Positions 24,438-32,880 of a DNA stretch of 51,924 bases are shown one piece after another (the stretch's first letter is position 1; each line of letters starts with the position of its first letter). The position numbers were made by a program, and so were the translations under genes. The notes under the pieces were generated by a model. The model saw only the letters and a program-made list of their open reading frames with translations. It made no database searches and was not told the origin of the DNA. The DNA comes from CANNDT01 sp945876205 (GTDB lineage: Bacteria; Acidobacteriota; Vicinamibacteria; Vicinamibacterales; UBA2999): positions 1-51,924 of the forward strand of contig CANNDT010000024.1 in NCBI GenBank assembly GCA_947503365.1. The letters are read 5' to 3'.

Positions 24438-26072
24438 ATGGTGTGGACGAGATCCCACGAACCGTTCCTTCGCCTTGTCGTCGCGACTGGGGCGGTCTTC
24501 GCGCTCGCGGCGTCGGTTGGCGCACAGGGGCAGATGCCGAACATGCCGAATATGCCCGGTATGCCGCAGGTCGCCCCCGCGGGCAGCCTGGCGGGAACCG
24601 TGACGAAGGTCGCGGGTGGTGCGGTTGGCGGCGCGACCGTCACCGCCACCAACGCCGCCAATGGCACGCAGTTCAGCGCCAGCAGTGACGAGGAAGGCAA
24701 GTACCTGCTCCCAAGCCTGCCACCCGGTACCTACGACATCTCGGTCCAGCTCGGCGGATTTCAGATCTTCCGGCAGGCGGGCGTCTCGATCGTCGTCGAC
24801 GGCGCGCAGACGGTCAATGCGGCGCTGCAGGCCGGCGGCGATGCCGACCGCCAGGCACTCCTCGATCGCATCGAAACGCTCGAGAAGCGGCTGACCGACA
24901 TCGAGTCGAGCGCCGTCCTCTCCGAACCGGAAACGCGCGTCAAGCGCATCGAGGTCTACGTCGACCCCAACGGCATTCAGTACGACGAGCCGCAGCCGGG
25001 CACGAAGAAGGAAGTCACGTATCAGCGCGAGCGCGTCTACCGGCGGCAGACCATCAGCGAGAAGATCGAGGAAGCGATGTCGGCCGCCGAGGATCAGAGC
25101 GTCAAGCTCGGCGTCGACGCGACGACGGTGGCGCAGGGCGCGGGACGCACGCGCGGCCTGGATTCCTTTCCCAACCGGCGCGCCTACGCGCTCGCCTCGG
25201 CCGACCTGCTGTTTGCCGCCAAGCTCGCCCAGTACACGTCGTTCTTCGCGGATGTGGTGGCGCTGAGCGGCGGCCCGCCCGACCGTGAAATCCCGTCGCT
25301 GACGCTGCTCAACGGCTACACGGCGCGCCTGGTCAACCAGAATGAGCTGAACCTGCGCGAGGCCTGGCTGCGCACCGAGTTCTTCGGCCAGCGTCTGGCA
25401 CTGACCGCCGGCCGGCTCGACCTGACCAACTACTTCGACCGCAACGCCGGCGCCAACGACGAGACGACGCAGTTTCTGAGCGACGCGCTGGTCAACAACC
25501 AGATGCTCGGCCTTGCGGTGAACGGCACCGGCGTGATCGCGGAATTCGATCCGAAGAACGCCTTCAGCTTCCGCTTCGGTGTGCAGCAGAGCAACCCGGA
25601 CGCCACCAGCTTGTCGGACTCGCTCTATTCACTGGCGGAAATTGGCTACACCTTTACGCCGTTCTCGCTACCCGAGGGGCATTACCGCCTCTGGTATCGC
25701 GCCAACAACGGCGAGGTCGAATCCAAGCGCGCGGTGGGCGTCAGCATCGATCAGAAGCTCACGCCGATCGTCACGCTGTTCGGCCGGTATGGCCAGCAGC
25801 AGCTCCCGGGCGATCGGGATCGGTACCTGAGCGCCGGCTTTTCTTTCGCCAACGGCGCCGTGTTCAATCCGCTGGATTCGTGGGGCATCGGCTACGCGCA
25901 GATGGACCTGGCCTCGGGCGACAAGGAACATCTCACCGAGCTGTACTACAATCTGCGCCTGACTGACCGCCTGCGGCTGTCGTTTACAGGGCAGCACGTC
26001 CTCGACGCACCGGCGGATGGCGTCAAGTTCGGTTATTTCCTCCCGGGGTTGCGACTCCAGGCCTCATTCTAG
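24438..26072 (+). CDS. Outer-membrane porin with N-terminal carboxypeptidase-regulatory-like domain
   Basis: The 544-residue protein has a signal peptide (about 1-27, VGAQ), a Met/Pro/Asn-rich linker (QMPNMPNMPGMPQV), a Cna_B/CarboxypepD_reg-like domain (LAGTVTKVAGGAVGGATVTA, DEEGKYLLPSLPPGTYDISV) and a short coiled coil (DRIETLEKRLTDIES). The barrel domain resembles OprB/carbohydrate-selective porins (LREAWLRTEFFGQRLALTAGRLDLTNYFDRNAGANDE) and ends LPGLRLQASF. ATG 24438 was preferred to an earlier frame start at 24378 because the signal peptide begins here and AAAGGA lies upstream. It is the first gene of a plus-strand unit leading into the YVTN protein and a metal RND system. The methionine-rich linker could bind copper; this is inference. 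Confidence 0.75.
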   Translation: MVWTRSHEPFLRLVVATGAVFALAASVGAQGQMPNMPNMPGMPQVAPAGSLAGTVTKVAGGAVGGATVTATNAANGTQFSASSDEEGKYLLPSLPPGTYDISVQLGGFQIFRQAGVSIVVDGAQTVNAALQAGGDADRQALLDRIETLEKRLTDIESSAVLSEPETRVKRIEVYVDPNGIQYDEPQPGTKKEVTYQRERVYRRQTISEKIEEAMSAAEDQSVKLGVDATTVAQGAGRTRGLDSFPNRRAYALASADLLFAAKLAQYTSFFADVVALSGGPPDREIPSLTLLNGYTARLVNQNELNLREAWLRTEFFGQRLALTAGRLDLTNYFDRNAGANDETTQFLSDALVNNQMLGLAVNGTGVIAEFDPKNAFSFRFGVQQSNPDATSLSDSLYSLAEIGYTFTPFSLPEGHYRLWYRANNGEVESKRAVGVSIDQKLTPIVTLFGRYGQQQLPGDRDRYLSAGFSFANGAVFNPLDSWGIGYAQMDLASGDKEHLTELYYNLRLTDRLRLSFTGQHVLDAPADGVKFGYFLPGLRLQASF

Positions 26073-26100
26073 GTTTCACGTCCAGTCAGGAGCACAGAGC

Positions 26101-27300
26101 ATGGTCAACGCAAGCCGTCGCTTCATCATCGCCACGCTGGCCGCCGTCGCCGGCGCTGCGGCCGCGAGTACGGGCGTGGGCGCGCAGGCGCCCGCGGTCA
26201 AGATCACCGATCCGACGTCGGTCGTCATGATCGTCAACCGCGACTCCAACGACATCGCGTTCATGGACATCAAGACCAAGAAGATCATCGGCAAGGTGTT
26301 CCTCGGCAACAACGTCAACCCGCACATGGTGATGATGTCGCCCGACGGCCGCTACGTCGTGACCGGCGGGACGCGCGCCAACAAGGCGTTCGTCATCGAC
26401 ACGCGGACGCTGCAGCTCGTCAAGACGATCCCGGTGGACATCGCGCCGGAGCATCTGGCGTTCTCGCCCGACAGCCGCTGGTACTACCAGGGCAACCCCG
26501 ACGGCGACTCCATCTCGGTCGTCGACATGGTGTCGCTCTCGAAGATCAAGACCATTCCCGGTTTTGTCGAGCCACTCAACATCACGTTCCTGCCCGACGG
26601 TTCCAAGGCCTACGTCGGCAACTACGGCGCGCACTGGATTGGCGTCATCGATGTGCGCCGCCATGAGCTGCTGAAGAAGATCCAGGTGGCATCCGTGCCG
26701 GGCGTCGCCAAGCTCGATCCCGACAAGTACCTCGGCGAGATCAAGGGGATCAATATCGCCGCCCTCAGCAACGACGGCCGCACGCTCTACGCCGCTGACG
26801 GCGACCTGGGCATCGTCGCGGTGATCGACCCGCGCGAAGACAAGGTGCTCAAGACGATCCGCGTCGGTGCCGATCCGTGGCGGATCTACATGAGCCACGA
26901 CGGCAAGTACGGCATCACGCCCAACAATGGTGACGAGACGATCTCGATCATCGATCTCCAGTCCAACAAGGTCGCGGCCACGCTCGAAGCCGGGCCCGAC
27001 ATGACCGGCGTGAACTTCGCGGCGGGCAAGGCGTTCGTCATCAGCTCGACCAGCGGGTTCGTCTACACGTATGACATGAAGACGCTGAAGCCGTCCGGGC
27101 GCATCAAGGTGGGCACCAACATCCAGCTCGAGACGGCGACCACCGACACCGCCGACACGACGCTCTATCTCGCCGACTCCACCGAAAACGCCGTCGTGAT
27201 CATCAACGCGAGGGATAACTCGATGGAGAAGGTCATGAACGTCGGTCTCTATCCGTGGGGCACGCACATCATGGAGAGCAAAGACAACTACTGCCATTAG
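26101..27300 (+). CDS. Exported YVTN-type beta-propeller protein
   Basis: The 399-residue protein has a signal peptide (1-28, VGAQ) followed by about seven repeats of the YVTN/YncE kind, for example MMSPDGRYVVTGGTRANKAFVIDT, LAFSPDSRWYYQGNPDGDSISVVD, FLPDGSKAYVGNYGAHWIGVID and AALSNDGRTLYAADGDLGIVAVID. Its C-terminus (HIMESKDNYCH) carries a lone cysteine and histidine. Such propellers serve as periplasmic binding or scaffold proteins and often accompany metal or haem transport. AGGAGC is 9 bp before ATG 26101. It lies 28 bp after the porin gene. The ligand is not evident. Confidence 0.85.
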   Translation: MVNASRRFIIATLAAVAGAAAASTGVGAQAPAVKITDPTSVVMIVNRDSNDIAFMDIKTKKIIGKVFLGNNVNPHMVMMSPDGRYVVTGGTRANKAFVIDTRTLQLVKTIPVDIAPEHLAFSPDSRWYYQGNPDGDSISVVDMVSLSKIKTIPGFVEPLNITFLPDGSKAYVGNYGAHWIGVIDVRRHELLKKIQVASVPGVAKLDPDKYLGEIKGINIAALSNDGRTLYAADGDLGIVAVIDPREDKVLKTIRVGADPWRIYMSHDGKYGITPNNGDETISIIDLQSNKVAATLEAGPDMTGVNFAAGKAFVISSTSGFVYTYDMKTLKPSGRIKVGTNIQLETATTDTADTTLYLADSTENAVVIINARDNSMEKVMNVGLYPWGTHIMESKDNYCH

Positions 27301-27308
27301 GCTCGAGG

Positions 27309-27333
27309 CCCGGCCGGTGCCGAACCGGCCGGG
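27309..27333 (+). terminator. Strong hairpin after the YVTN-propeller gene
   Basis: CCCGGCCGGT and ACCGGCCGGG form a perfect 10-bp stem with a 5-base loop 8 bp after the stop codon, followed by only TT. It is a partial terminator or mRNA-processing hairpin separating the porin/propeller genes from the RND genes. Confidence 0.5.
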
Positions 27334-27372
27334 TTCCCATGACGCCGCGCACCGTGCGGTAGGATTGCTGTG

Positions 27373-28038
27373 ATGAAGCCCGGGTCGCTGATTCTTCTGC
27401 TCGTGGTTGCCGCGGTCACCTCCGCGGCGGGCCAGGGCATTCGCGAGCGTATCCGTTCAGCTCCGCGCGGCACGTCGGTCACCAGTTCCCAGGCGGCCGA
27501 ACTCACGCTCACCGTCACACCGGTCGAAATCCGTCCCATCCAGGTCTGGGTGCGCGCCGCCGGCACCGTCACCAGTGACGGCAAGCTCCTCATCGTCTCG
27601 CTGTCTGCCGCCGATGCCGCCCTCGTGAAGCCGGGGCAGCGCGCGCGCGCGTTTCCAGTGCAATCCCGGTCGTCGATGTACCAGGCGCGGGTCGCCCGCG
27701 TCACGGTGCAGGGGGATCGCGCCACCGCCGACGTGACGTTGATTGCTCCCGCCCGGCAGGACACCACCCACTACGTGGTTGAAATCGTCACGGATCGCGG
27801 TGACTTCCTGTCGGTCCCGAACGAGGCGATCATCGAGGAAGGTACCTCGCGCGTGGTCTACGTTCAGCGTGCGGATGGACAGTACGAGCCCCACGAGATC
27901 CAGACGGGCGTCCAGGGCGAGTTGTATACCCACATTACCGGCGGTGTGAGCTCCGGGGATGCCGTCGTCACGTTCGGCAGTTTCTTCATCGATTCCGAAT
28001 ACAAGCTGAAGGGCACGGCGCAGGGCGGCACCCCGTGA
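27373..28038 (+). CDS. Minimal RND periplasmic adaptor (CusB C-terminal-like)
   Basis: The 221-residue protein has a signal peptide (1-20) and then a beta-rich region corresponding to the membrane-proximal end of CusB-type adaptors. VPNEAIIEEGTSRVVYVQR and GVSSGDAVVTFGSFFIDSEYKLK match the CusB tail (AVIDTG...FLIDSES). The lipoyl and alpha-helical hairpin domains that reach the outer-membrane channel are missing; normal adaptors are 350-500 residues. The gene overlaps the following RND pump start in a GTGA, so it is that pump's partner. With no hairpin and no TolC-like gene in the unit, it may deliver metal to the pump or work without a channel. GTG 27370 is an alternative start. Confidence 0.7.
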   Translation: MKPGSLILLLVVAAVTSAAGQGIRERIRSAPRGTSVTSSQAAELTLTVTPVEIRPIQVWVRAAGTVTSDGKLLIVSLSAADAALVKPGQRARAFPVQSRSSMYQARVARVTVQGDRATADVTLIAPARQDTTHYVVEIVTDRGDFLSVPNEAIIEEGTSRVVYVQRADGQYEPHEIQTGVQGELYTHITGGVSSGDAVVTFGSFFIDSEYKLKGTAQGGTP

Positions 28039-31000
28039 TCGCCTTCATCCTGGCGCAGGTGATGCGGTTCCGGCTCCTGGTGTGGGCGATGGTTGGGATC
28101 GCCGTCGCGTTGAGCCTGTTCGCGATCGGCCGGGCGCCGCTCGACGCCATCCCCGACATCTCCGATCCGCAGATCGTCGTCTACGTGAAGTGGGCGCGAA
28201 GCCCGCAGTTGCTCGAGTCGGACGTCACCGAGCCGCTGGTGCGCGCGCTCGTCGGCTCGCCTGGCATCCAGTCGATCAGGGGTATCTCCCACATGGGGTA
28301 CTCCTTCATCTACGTCATCCTCGACGACGCCGACCGGCGCGAGGAGGTGCGGCAGGTCGTGCTCGACCGGATCGGCGCGATCCGTCCCCAGTTGCCCGCC
28401 GACGCGATCGTGACGCTCGGTCCCAATGCCAGCAGCATGGGATGGATTTACCAGTACGCCCTGACCGACCGTGAGGGCACTCGCGACCTTCGCGAGCTGC
28501 GGCTGCTGAACGAAAGCCAGATCAAGCCGGCGCTGCAGACCGTGTCGGGTGTCGCCGAAGTCGCCTCGGTCGGGGGCCTCGAGAAGCAGTACCAGGTCAA
28601 GCTGTTTCCGCCGCTCCTGGCCGCGACCGGCATCACGTTGAGGCAGGTGATCGACAGCCTCCACGACGTGTTCCAGGAGGTCGGCGGGCGCACCATCGAG
28701 GTGACCAACCGCGAGTACCAACTGCGCGGCATCATGGCCAGCGGCGACATCGGGGATCTCGATTTCATGGTCGTCGGCCGATCGAAGGACGGCACGGCCG
28801 TGCGGCTGAACGACATCGGCTACGCGCAGGTGGGTTACGACCTCCGGCGCAGCACGTCAGACCTCGACGGTAACGGCGAAGTCGTCGGCGGCATCGTCGT
28901 CATGGGGCAGGATCAGAACGTCCTCGCGGTGACGCGCGCGCTCGAGCAGAAACTGCGTGAGGTGCGCAGCGCCCTCCCCCAGGGCATCGAGATCGTCACG
29001 ACCTACGATCGCTCGACCTGGATCTGGGCGACGTTGAAGCAGTTTTCCGCGACGCTGATCGCCGAGCTGATCGTGCTGATCCTCGTCACGATGCTCTTTC
29101 TCAGGAACTTCCGCTCGTCGGTCGGACCGATCGTCATCCTGATCCTCAGCGTGCTCTTCACCGTGCTGCCGCTCGCCTTATTCGGCCAGACCATCAACCT
29201 GTTCTCGCTCGCGGGCCTGTGTATCGCCATCGGTGCGATCGAAGACGCCACCATCGTGATCGTCGAGAACTGCGCCGCGGAGCTGGCGGCGCACCCGGGT
29301 TTGAGCGTTGCGGAAAAGCGCGAGGTAGTGCTGCGATCGATCGGGCGGGTGGCCAGCCCGCTCCTGTTTTCGCTGCTGATCATCGTGGCGTCGTTCCTGC
29401 CGGTGTTCTTCCTCGAAGAACGTGAGAAGAGACTGTTCGACCCGCTCGCCTACAGCAAGACGTTCGCGATGGCGATTTCGACGCTCCTGACGATCGTGCT
29501 GCTGCCGATCATCGCCGTCTGGGTCTTCGGACGCGACACCCTCGCGAGCTCGGTGGCCCGCGCCGCCGCGCCCCAGGGCCGCTATCGCCAGGCGCTGAGC
29601 AGACTCGCGGCCCACCGCTTCGCCCTGGCGGGGGCCATCGTCGCGGGCGTCGTGGCGATCGGGGCGCTGCTGTTCAGGACGATCGACGCTGACTTCAGGC
29701 CCGAGGTTGTCGAGTTGACGGCGTTCGTGGTGGCGATCATCGTCGTGTGGGCGTTGACCCGGTCGCGCGAGACATCGCACACGGTGCAGGAGTCAGCGGG
29801 GGCGCGGGTCTATCGCCGCGCGCTGGTGCTGGCGATCCGGCATCGGTATGCGTTCTGCGGCGCCGGTCTGCTGGTGGTGATCGCGGCGGTCGTGCTGCTG
29901 AACACCTTCCAGAAGGACTTCCTGCCGGACGTCGACGAAGGGACCGTGCTCTACATGCCGACGACGCTGCCAGGCCTGCCGACGCGCGAAGCGGGGTGGA
30001 TCGTGCAGCAGATGGACAAGAAGCTGAAGCAGATCCCGGAGGTCGAGCGCGTGTTCGCGAAGCTCGGACGCGCGGATACGTCGACCGATCCCGCGCCGGT
30101 GTCGATGATCGAAACGACCATCATGCTCAAGCCCAAGTCGGCGTGGCGCCCGGGGATGACCAAGGAGACGATCATCTCCGAGATGGACCAGGCGATGCAG
30201 ATCGTCGGCTACGTCAACACCTGGGTGCAGCCGATCCGCGCGCGCGTGATGATGCAGACCACCGGCATCCAGACGCCGGTCGGCATCAAGGTGACGGGCT
30301 CGGACATCACGCAGGTCGAGCAGATTGCGCAGCAGATCGAAGGCGTGCTCCGCGGATTGCCCGACACCAAGTACGTGCTCGCCGAGCGCATCTCGGAGGG
30401 CTACTACACCGACGTTCGCTACGACATGGCCCGCCTCGCGGAGAAGGGCGTCACCGCCGACGAGGCCATGCTGACCGTCCGCTACGCGATTGGTGGTGAC
30501 AACGTCCTCGGCATCAAGCAGCCCGACCACACGACGATCCCGCTCGGTCTGCAGTACTCGGCCGAGTACCTCGACACCATCGAGAAGGTGCGGAGCACGC
30601 CGGTTGTGACCGGCGACGGACGGGCGATCCCGTTGAGCGAGGTGGCGGACGTGTCGGTGCGCAAGATGCCCGAGATGATCCGCAACGACAACGGCAACCT
30701 CGCCGGCTACGTCTACGTCGATATCCAGAACACGACGACGGCCAGCGACTACGTCGCCAACGCGCGCGACGTCCTGGCGAAGAACGTCACGCTGCCGCCA
30801 GGATATGCCATCGAGTGGACGGGGCTGTATCAATACACCGAGGCAGCCCGGGCGCGGATGCTGGTCGTGGTGCCGCTCACGCTGGTCATCATCTTCGTGC
30901 TGCTGGTGATCGCGTTTCGGTCGGTCTCTGAAAGCTTCCTGATCCTCATGTCGGTGCCGTTCGCGCTCGCGGGCGGCGTGTTCCTGCAGTGGCTGCTCGG

Positions 31001-31427
31001 CTATTCGATGACGACGGCGGTGATCATCGGGTACATCTCGGTGTTCGCGGTCGCGGTGCAGACCGGCATCATCATGGTCGTCTTCATCCGCCAGGCGCTC
31101 GACCACAAGCCCGAAGGGCAGTCGTACATCGACGCCGTCGTCGAGGGCTCGGCCGCGCGGCTCCGGCCGAAGCTGATGACCGTGGCGACGATCATCCTGT
31201 CGCTGTCGCTCATCCCGCTGTCGTCGGGCCCGGGGATGGAGATCATGAAGCCGATCGCCGCGCCCAGCATCGGCGGCATGGTCACCTCGACGCTGCACGT
31301 GCTGTTCATGACGCCGTGCCTGTTCGTGATCTCCGAGGACGTGCGGAGATTCTGGCAGCGCCGGGCGGCCGCGCGCGGCAAGATCGCTATATCCGCCGGC
31401 GATCCGCTGTCGGATTCCGGGAAGTAG
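28035..31427 (+). CDS. cusA: CusA-like heavy-metal RND efflux pump with an internal duplication
   Basis: This 1130-residue HME-RND protein has the first helix at 12-32, DAIPDISDPQIVVYVKW, the TM4 proton-relay region IAIGAIEDATIVIVENC and DFLPDVDEGTVLYMPTTLPGL. DPAPVSMIETTIMLKP and MMQTTGIQTPVGIKV place it near the Cu/Ag-type CusA. It is about 80 residues longer than E. coli CusA. The segment starting at residue 515 (GRYRQALSRLAAHRF...DFRPEV) is repeated at about 591 (RVYRRALVLAIRHRY...DFLPDV), 76 residues later, adding two membrane helices. GTG 28035 overlaps the adaptor stop. The metal is probably monovalent copper or silver but is unproven. Confidence 0.87.
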   Translation: MIAFILAQVMRFRLLVWAMVGIAVALSLFAIGRAPLDAIPDISDPQIVVYVKWARSPQLLESDVTEPLVRALVGSPGIQSIRGISHMGYSFIYVILDDADRREEVRQVVLDRIGAIRPQLPADAIVTLGPNASSMGWIYQYALTDREGTRDLRELRLLNESQIKPALQTVSGVAEVASVGGLEKQYQVKLFPPLLAATGITLRQVIDSLHDVFQEVGGRTIEVTNREYQLRGIMASGDIGDLDFMVVGRSKDGTAVRLNDIGYAQVGYDLRRSTSDLDGNGEVVGGIVVMGQDQNVLAVTRALEQKLREVRSALPQGIEIVTTYDRSTWIWATLKQFSATLIAELIVLILVTMLFLRNFRSSVGPIVILILSVLFTVLPLALFGQTINLFSLAGLCIAIGAIEDATIVIVENCAAELAAHPGLSVAEKREVVLRSIGRVASPLLFSLLIIVASFLPVFFLEEREKRLFDPLAYSKTFAMAISTLLTIVLLPIIAVWVFGRDTLASSVARAAAPQGRYRQALSRLAAHRFALAGAIVAGVVAIGALLFRTIDADFRPEVVELTAFVVAIIVVWALTRSRETSHTVQESAGARVYRRALVLAIRHRYAFCGAGLLVVIAAVVLLNTFQKDFLPDVDEGTVLYMPTTLPGLPTREAGWIVQQMDKKLKQIPEVERVFAKLGRADTSTDPAPVSMIETTIMLKPKSAWRPGMTKETIISEMDQAMQIVGYVNTWVQPIRARVMMQTTGIQTPVGIKVTGSDITQVEQIAQQIEGVLRGLPDTKYVLAERISEGYYTDVRYDMARLAEKGVTADEAMLTVRYAIGGDNVLGIKQPDHTTIPLGLQYSAEYLDTIEKVRSTPVVTGDGRAIPLSEVADVSVRKMPEMIRNDNGNLAGYVYVDIQNTTTASDYVANARDVLAKNVTLPPGYAIEWTGLYQYTEAARARMLVVVPLTLVIIFVLLVIAFRSVSESFLILMSVPFALAGGVFLQWLLGYSMTTAVIIGYISVFAVAVQTGIIMVVFIRQALDHKPEGQSYIDAVVEGSAARLRPKLMTVATIILSLSLIPLSSGPGMEIMKPIAAPSIGGMVTSTLHVLFMTPCLFVISEDVRRFWQRRAAARGKIAISAGDPLSDSGK

Positions 31428-31465
31428 GGGCAGGTGCCGTTCAGCCGACTCAGGAGCAGGTGGAG

Positions 31466-31906
31466 ATGATCGCAGAGTGGATGAAAAGGGGGGCGTCCGG
31501 CCGCCGGGTGCTCTGGTGCGTGGCGCTGGTGATCGGCCTCGCCGTGTCCGGCTGCGGTGGGCCGGCACCTGAGGCAGGGCCGTTGAAGGAGCTACAGAAG
31601 GTCCGTTCGGGCGACGTGGACGTGGTGCTGCTCTCCGAGACCGGCACGCTGGCCCAGGGCAAGAGCTCCTTTGCGTTGGAGTTCCGGTCGGCGGCGGATG
31701 GAAGCCTGCGCGACGTCGGCATGGTCCGCGTGACGGCGACGATGCCGATGGCCGGGATGGCGCCGATGTTCGGCACGGTCGACGTGCGGAGCTCGGACAC
31801 GCCCGGCCGGTACCTGGTGAACGGCGAGTTCGGCATGAGCGGCACGTGGCAGATCAAGGTCGAGTGGCAGGGAGGCGCCGCGACATTGAGCGGAGCCGTG
31901 CGTTAG
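31466..31906 (+). CDS. Small lipoprotein with FixH/YtkA-like copper-handling domain
   Basis: The 146-residue protein has a lipobox (GLAVSGCGG, cysteine about residue 30) and a single immunoglobulin-like beta domain of the YtkA/FixH type: FALEFRSAADGSLRDVGMVRV, the methionine-rich TATMPMAGMAPMFG, then GRYLVNGEFGMSGTWQIKVEW. Met-rich loops in this fold are associated with copper. It follows the RND pump by 38 bp. The start at 31466 has AGGAG upstream; 31481 is an alternative. It is likely a periplasmic metal carrier or accessory to the pump. Confidence 0.72.
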   Translation: MIAEWMKRGASGRRVLWCVALVIGLAVSGCGGPAPEAGPLKELQKVRSGDVDVVLLSETGTLAQGKSSFALEFRSAADGSLRDVGMVRVTATMPMAGMAPMFGTVDVRSSDTPGRYLVNGEFGMSGTWQIKVEWQGGAATLSGAVR

Positions 31907-31932
31907 AAGGGCTGCATGCCATCTTCTCGAGG

Positions 31933-32847
31933 ATGACAATCACCATTTACGAGCGCGCGGCACTCGAGGAGCTGGATTCCAGGCTGAAGATGGTGCTGCC
32001 TGAGGAGTATCAGGAATCCTATGAGGACGTGCAGCCGGTGTCGATGGGGTCGGCCCCCTTGAAGTACGGCGCGGATGGTCACGTGGCATGGGACCAGATG
32101 TGGGACTCTTTCTGCGATCTCGCGATGGCCGGCGGTCCTCCGCACAAGGGTGTCCTGCTCGAGCCGGCGTCCCGGGAGGAGATCGACGCCAGGCCCGATC
32201 GCTATGAGGAAGTGGTCGACGAGATCCGCCGCGGCATCACGCTGGCCACCGATCTCTCGACCGCGGCGTCTCCGCATCCAGGCTGGTGCCAGGTTGGCTG
32301 CCTGAGCGACACGATGGCCCTCTGGCTGCTCCGCGCCATCGTCATGGAGAATGTCTCGGCCCAGGTGGAAGGCCGCTGGCTCGACCTGCCCGCCGGGCCT
32401 GCCTTTCGACTCGAGAAGGAAATCAAGAACGTCATTACCGTCATCGCCAAGACCTGCCACTACTGGCTCGGTCACATGTCGCAGTCACAGAAGCTGGCGA
32501 TTGGAGACTTCTTCAGGGCGCTGGCGAAGGAGTCGCCGCTCATCACCTCCGGCGCGGCCGACGACGAACCGAATCAGGCGGCGCCGGCGTTGGCCGAGCG
32601 CATCCATCGCGAGACCGGGCTGCGTGCGTCGCCGCATCGCTACACCGGCTGGCACGGCGTCGAGTGCGCCACCGTCCGCGGCGCCATCTGGATGATGCGC
32701 GCGCTGGTCGTGAGCAACGTGCTTGCGCGGCGCGAAGGCACGGTACTGTTCGTGCCGGTCAACGCGTCGAGCGATTCAAACGAACGCGTGGCGGCCACTC
32801 TCTCCCGTATTCACCATCTGGCGTCGCTGCGGAACGTCCTCGCCTGA
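31933..32847 (+). CDS. Soluble protein of unknown function with two copies of one domain
   Basis: The 304-residue protein has no signal peptide. After an N-terminal segment (LPEEYQESYEDVQPVSMGSAPLKYG and FCDLAMAGGPPHKGVLLEP) comes a unit HPGWCQVGCLSDTMALWLLRAIVMENV...WLDLPAG. A second, diverged copy is recognisable at the C-terminus: YTGWHGVECATVRGAIWMMRALVVSNV...LFVPVNA. Each copy holds a cysteine after the GW motif, and KTCHYWLGH adds another Cys/His cluster. I have a weak recollection of similar sequences beside or fused to sirohydrochlorin-chelatase-like (CbiX) proteins, but cannot confirm it. ATG 31933 begins where the conserved-looking sequence begins. It follows the lipoprotein by 26 bp in the same unit. 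Confidence 0.6.
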   Translation: MTITIYERAALEELDSRLKMVLPEEYQESYEDVQPVSMGSAPLKYGADGHVAWDQMWDSFCDLAMAGGPPHKGVLLEPASREEIDARPDRYEEVVDEIRRGITLATDLSTAASPHPGWCQVGCLSDTMALWLLRAIVMENVSAQVEGRWLDLPAGPAFRLEKEIKNVITVIAKTCHYWLGHMSQSQKLAIGDFFRALAKESPLITSGAADDEPNQAAPALAERIHRETGLRASPHRYTGWHGVECATVRGAIWMMRALVVSNVLARREGTVLFVPVNASSDSNERVAATLSRIHHLASLRNVLA

Positions 32848-32880
32848 GACGAGGACGCACAGAGGGGATAAGCTTCGTTC

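Noticed and set aside
27334..27372. CCGCGCACCGTGCGGT as a second terminator before the mini-adaptor
   Set aside because: The stem is very short and imperfect and there is no T-tract.
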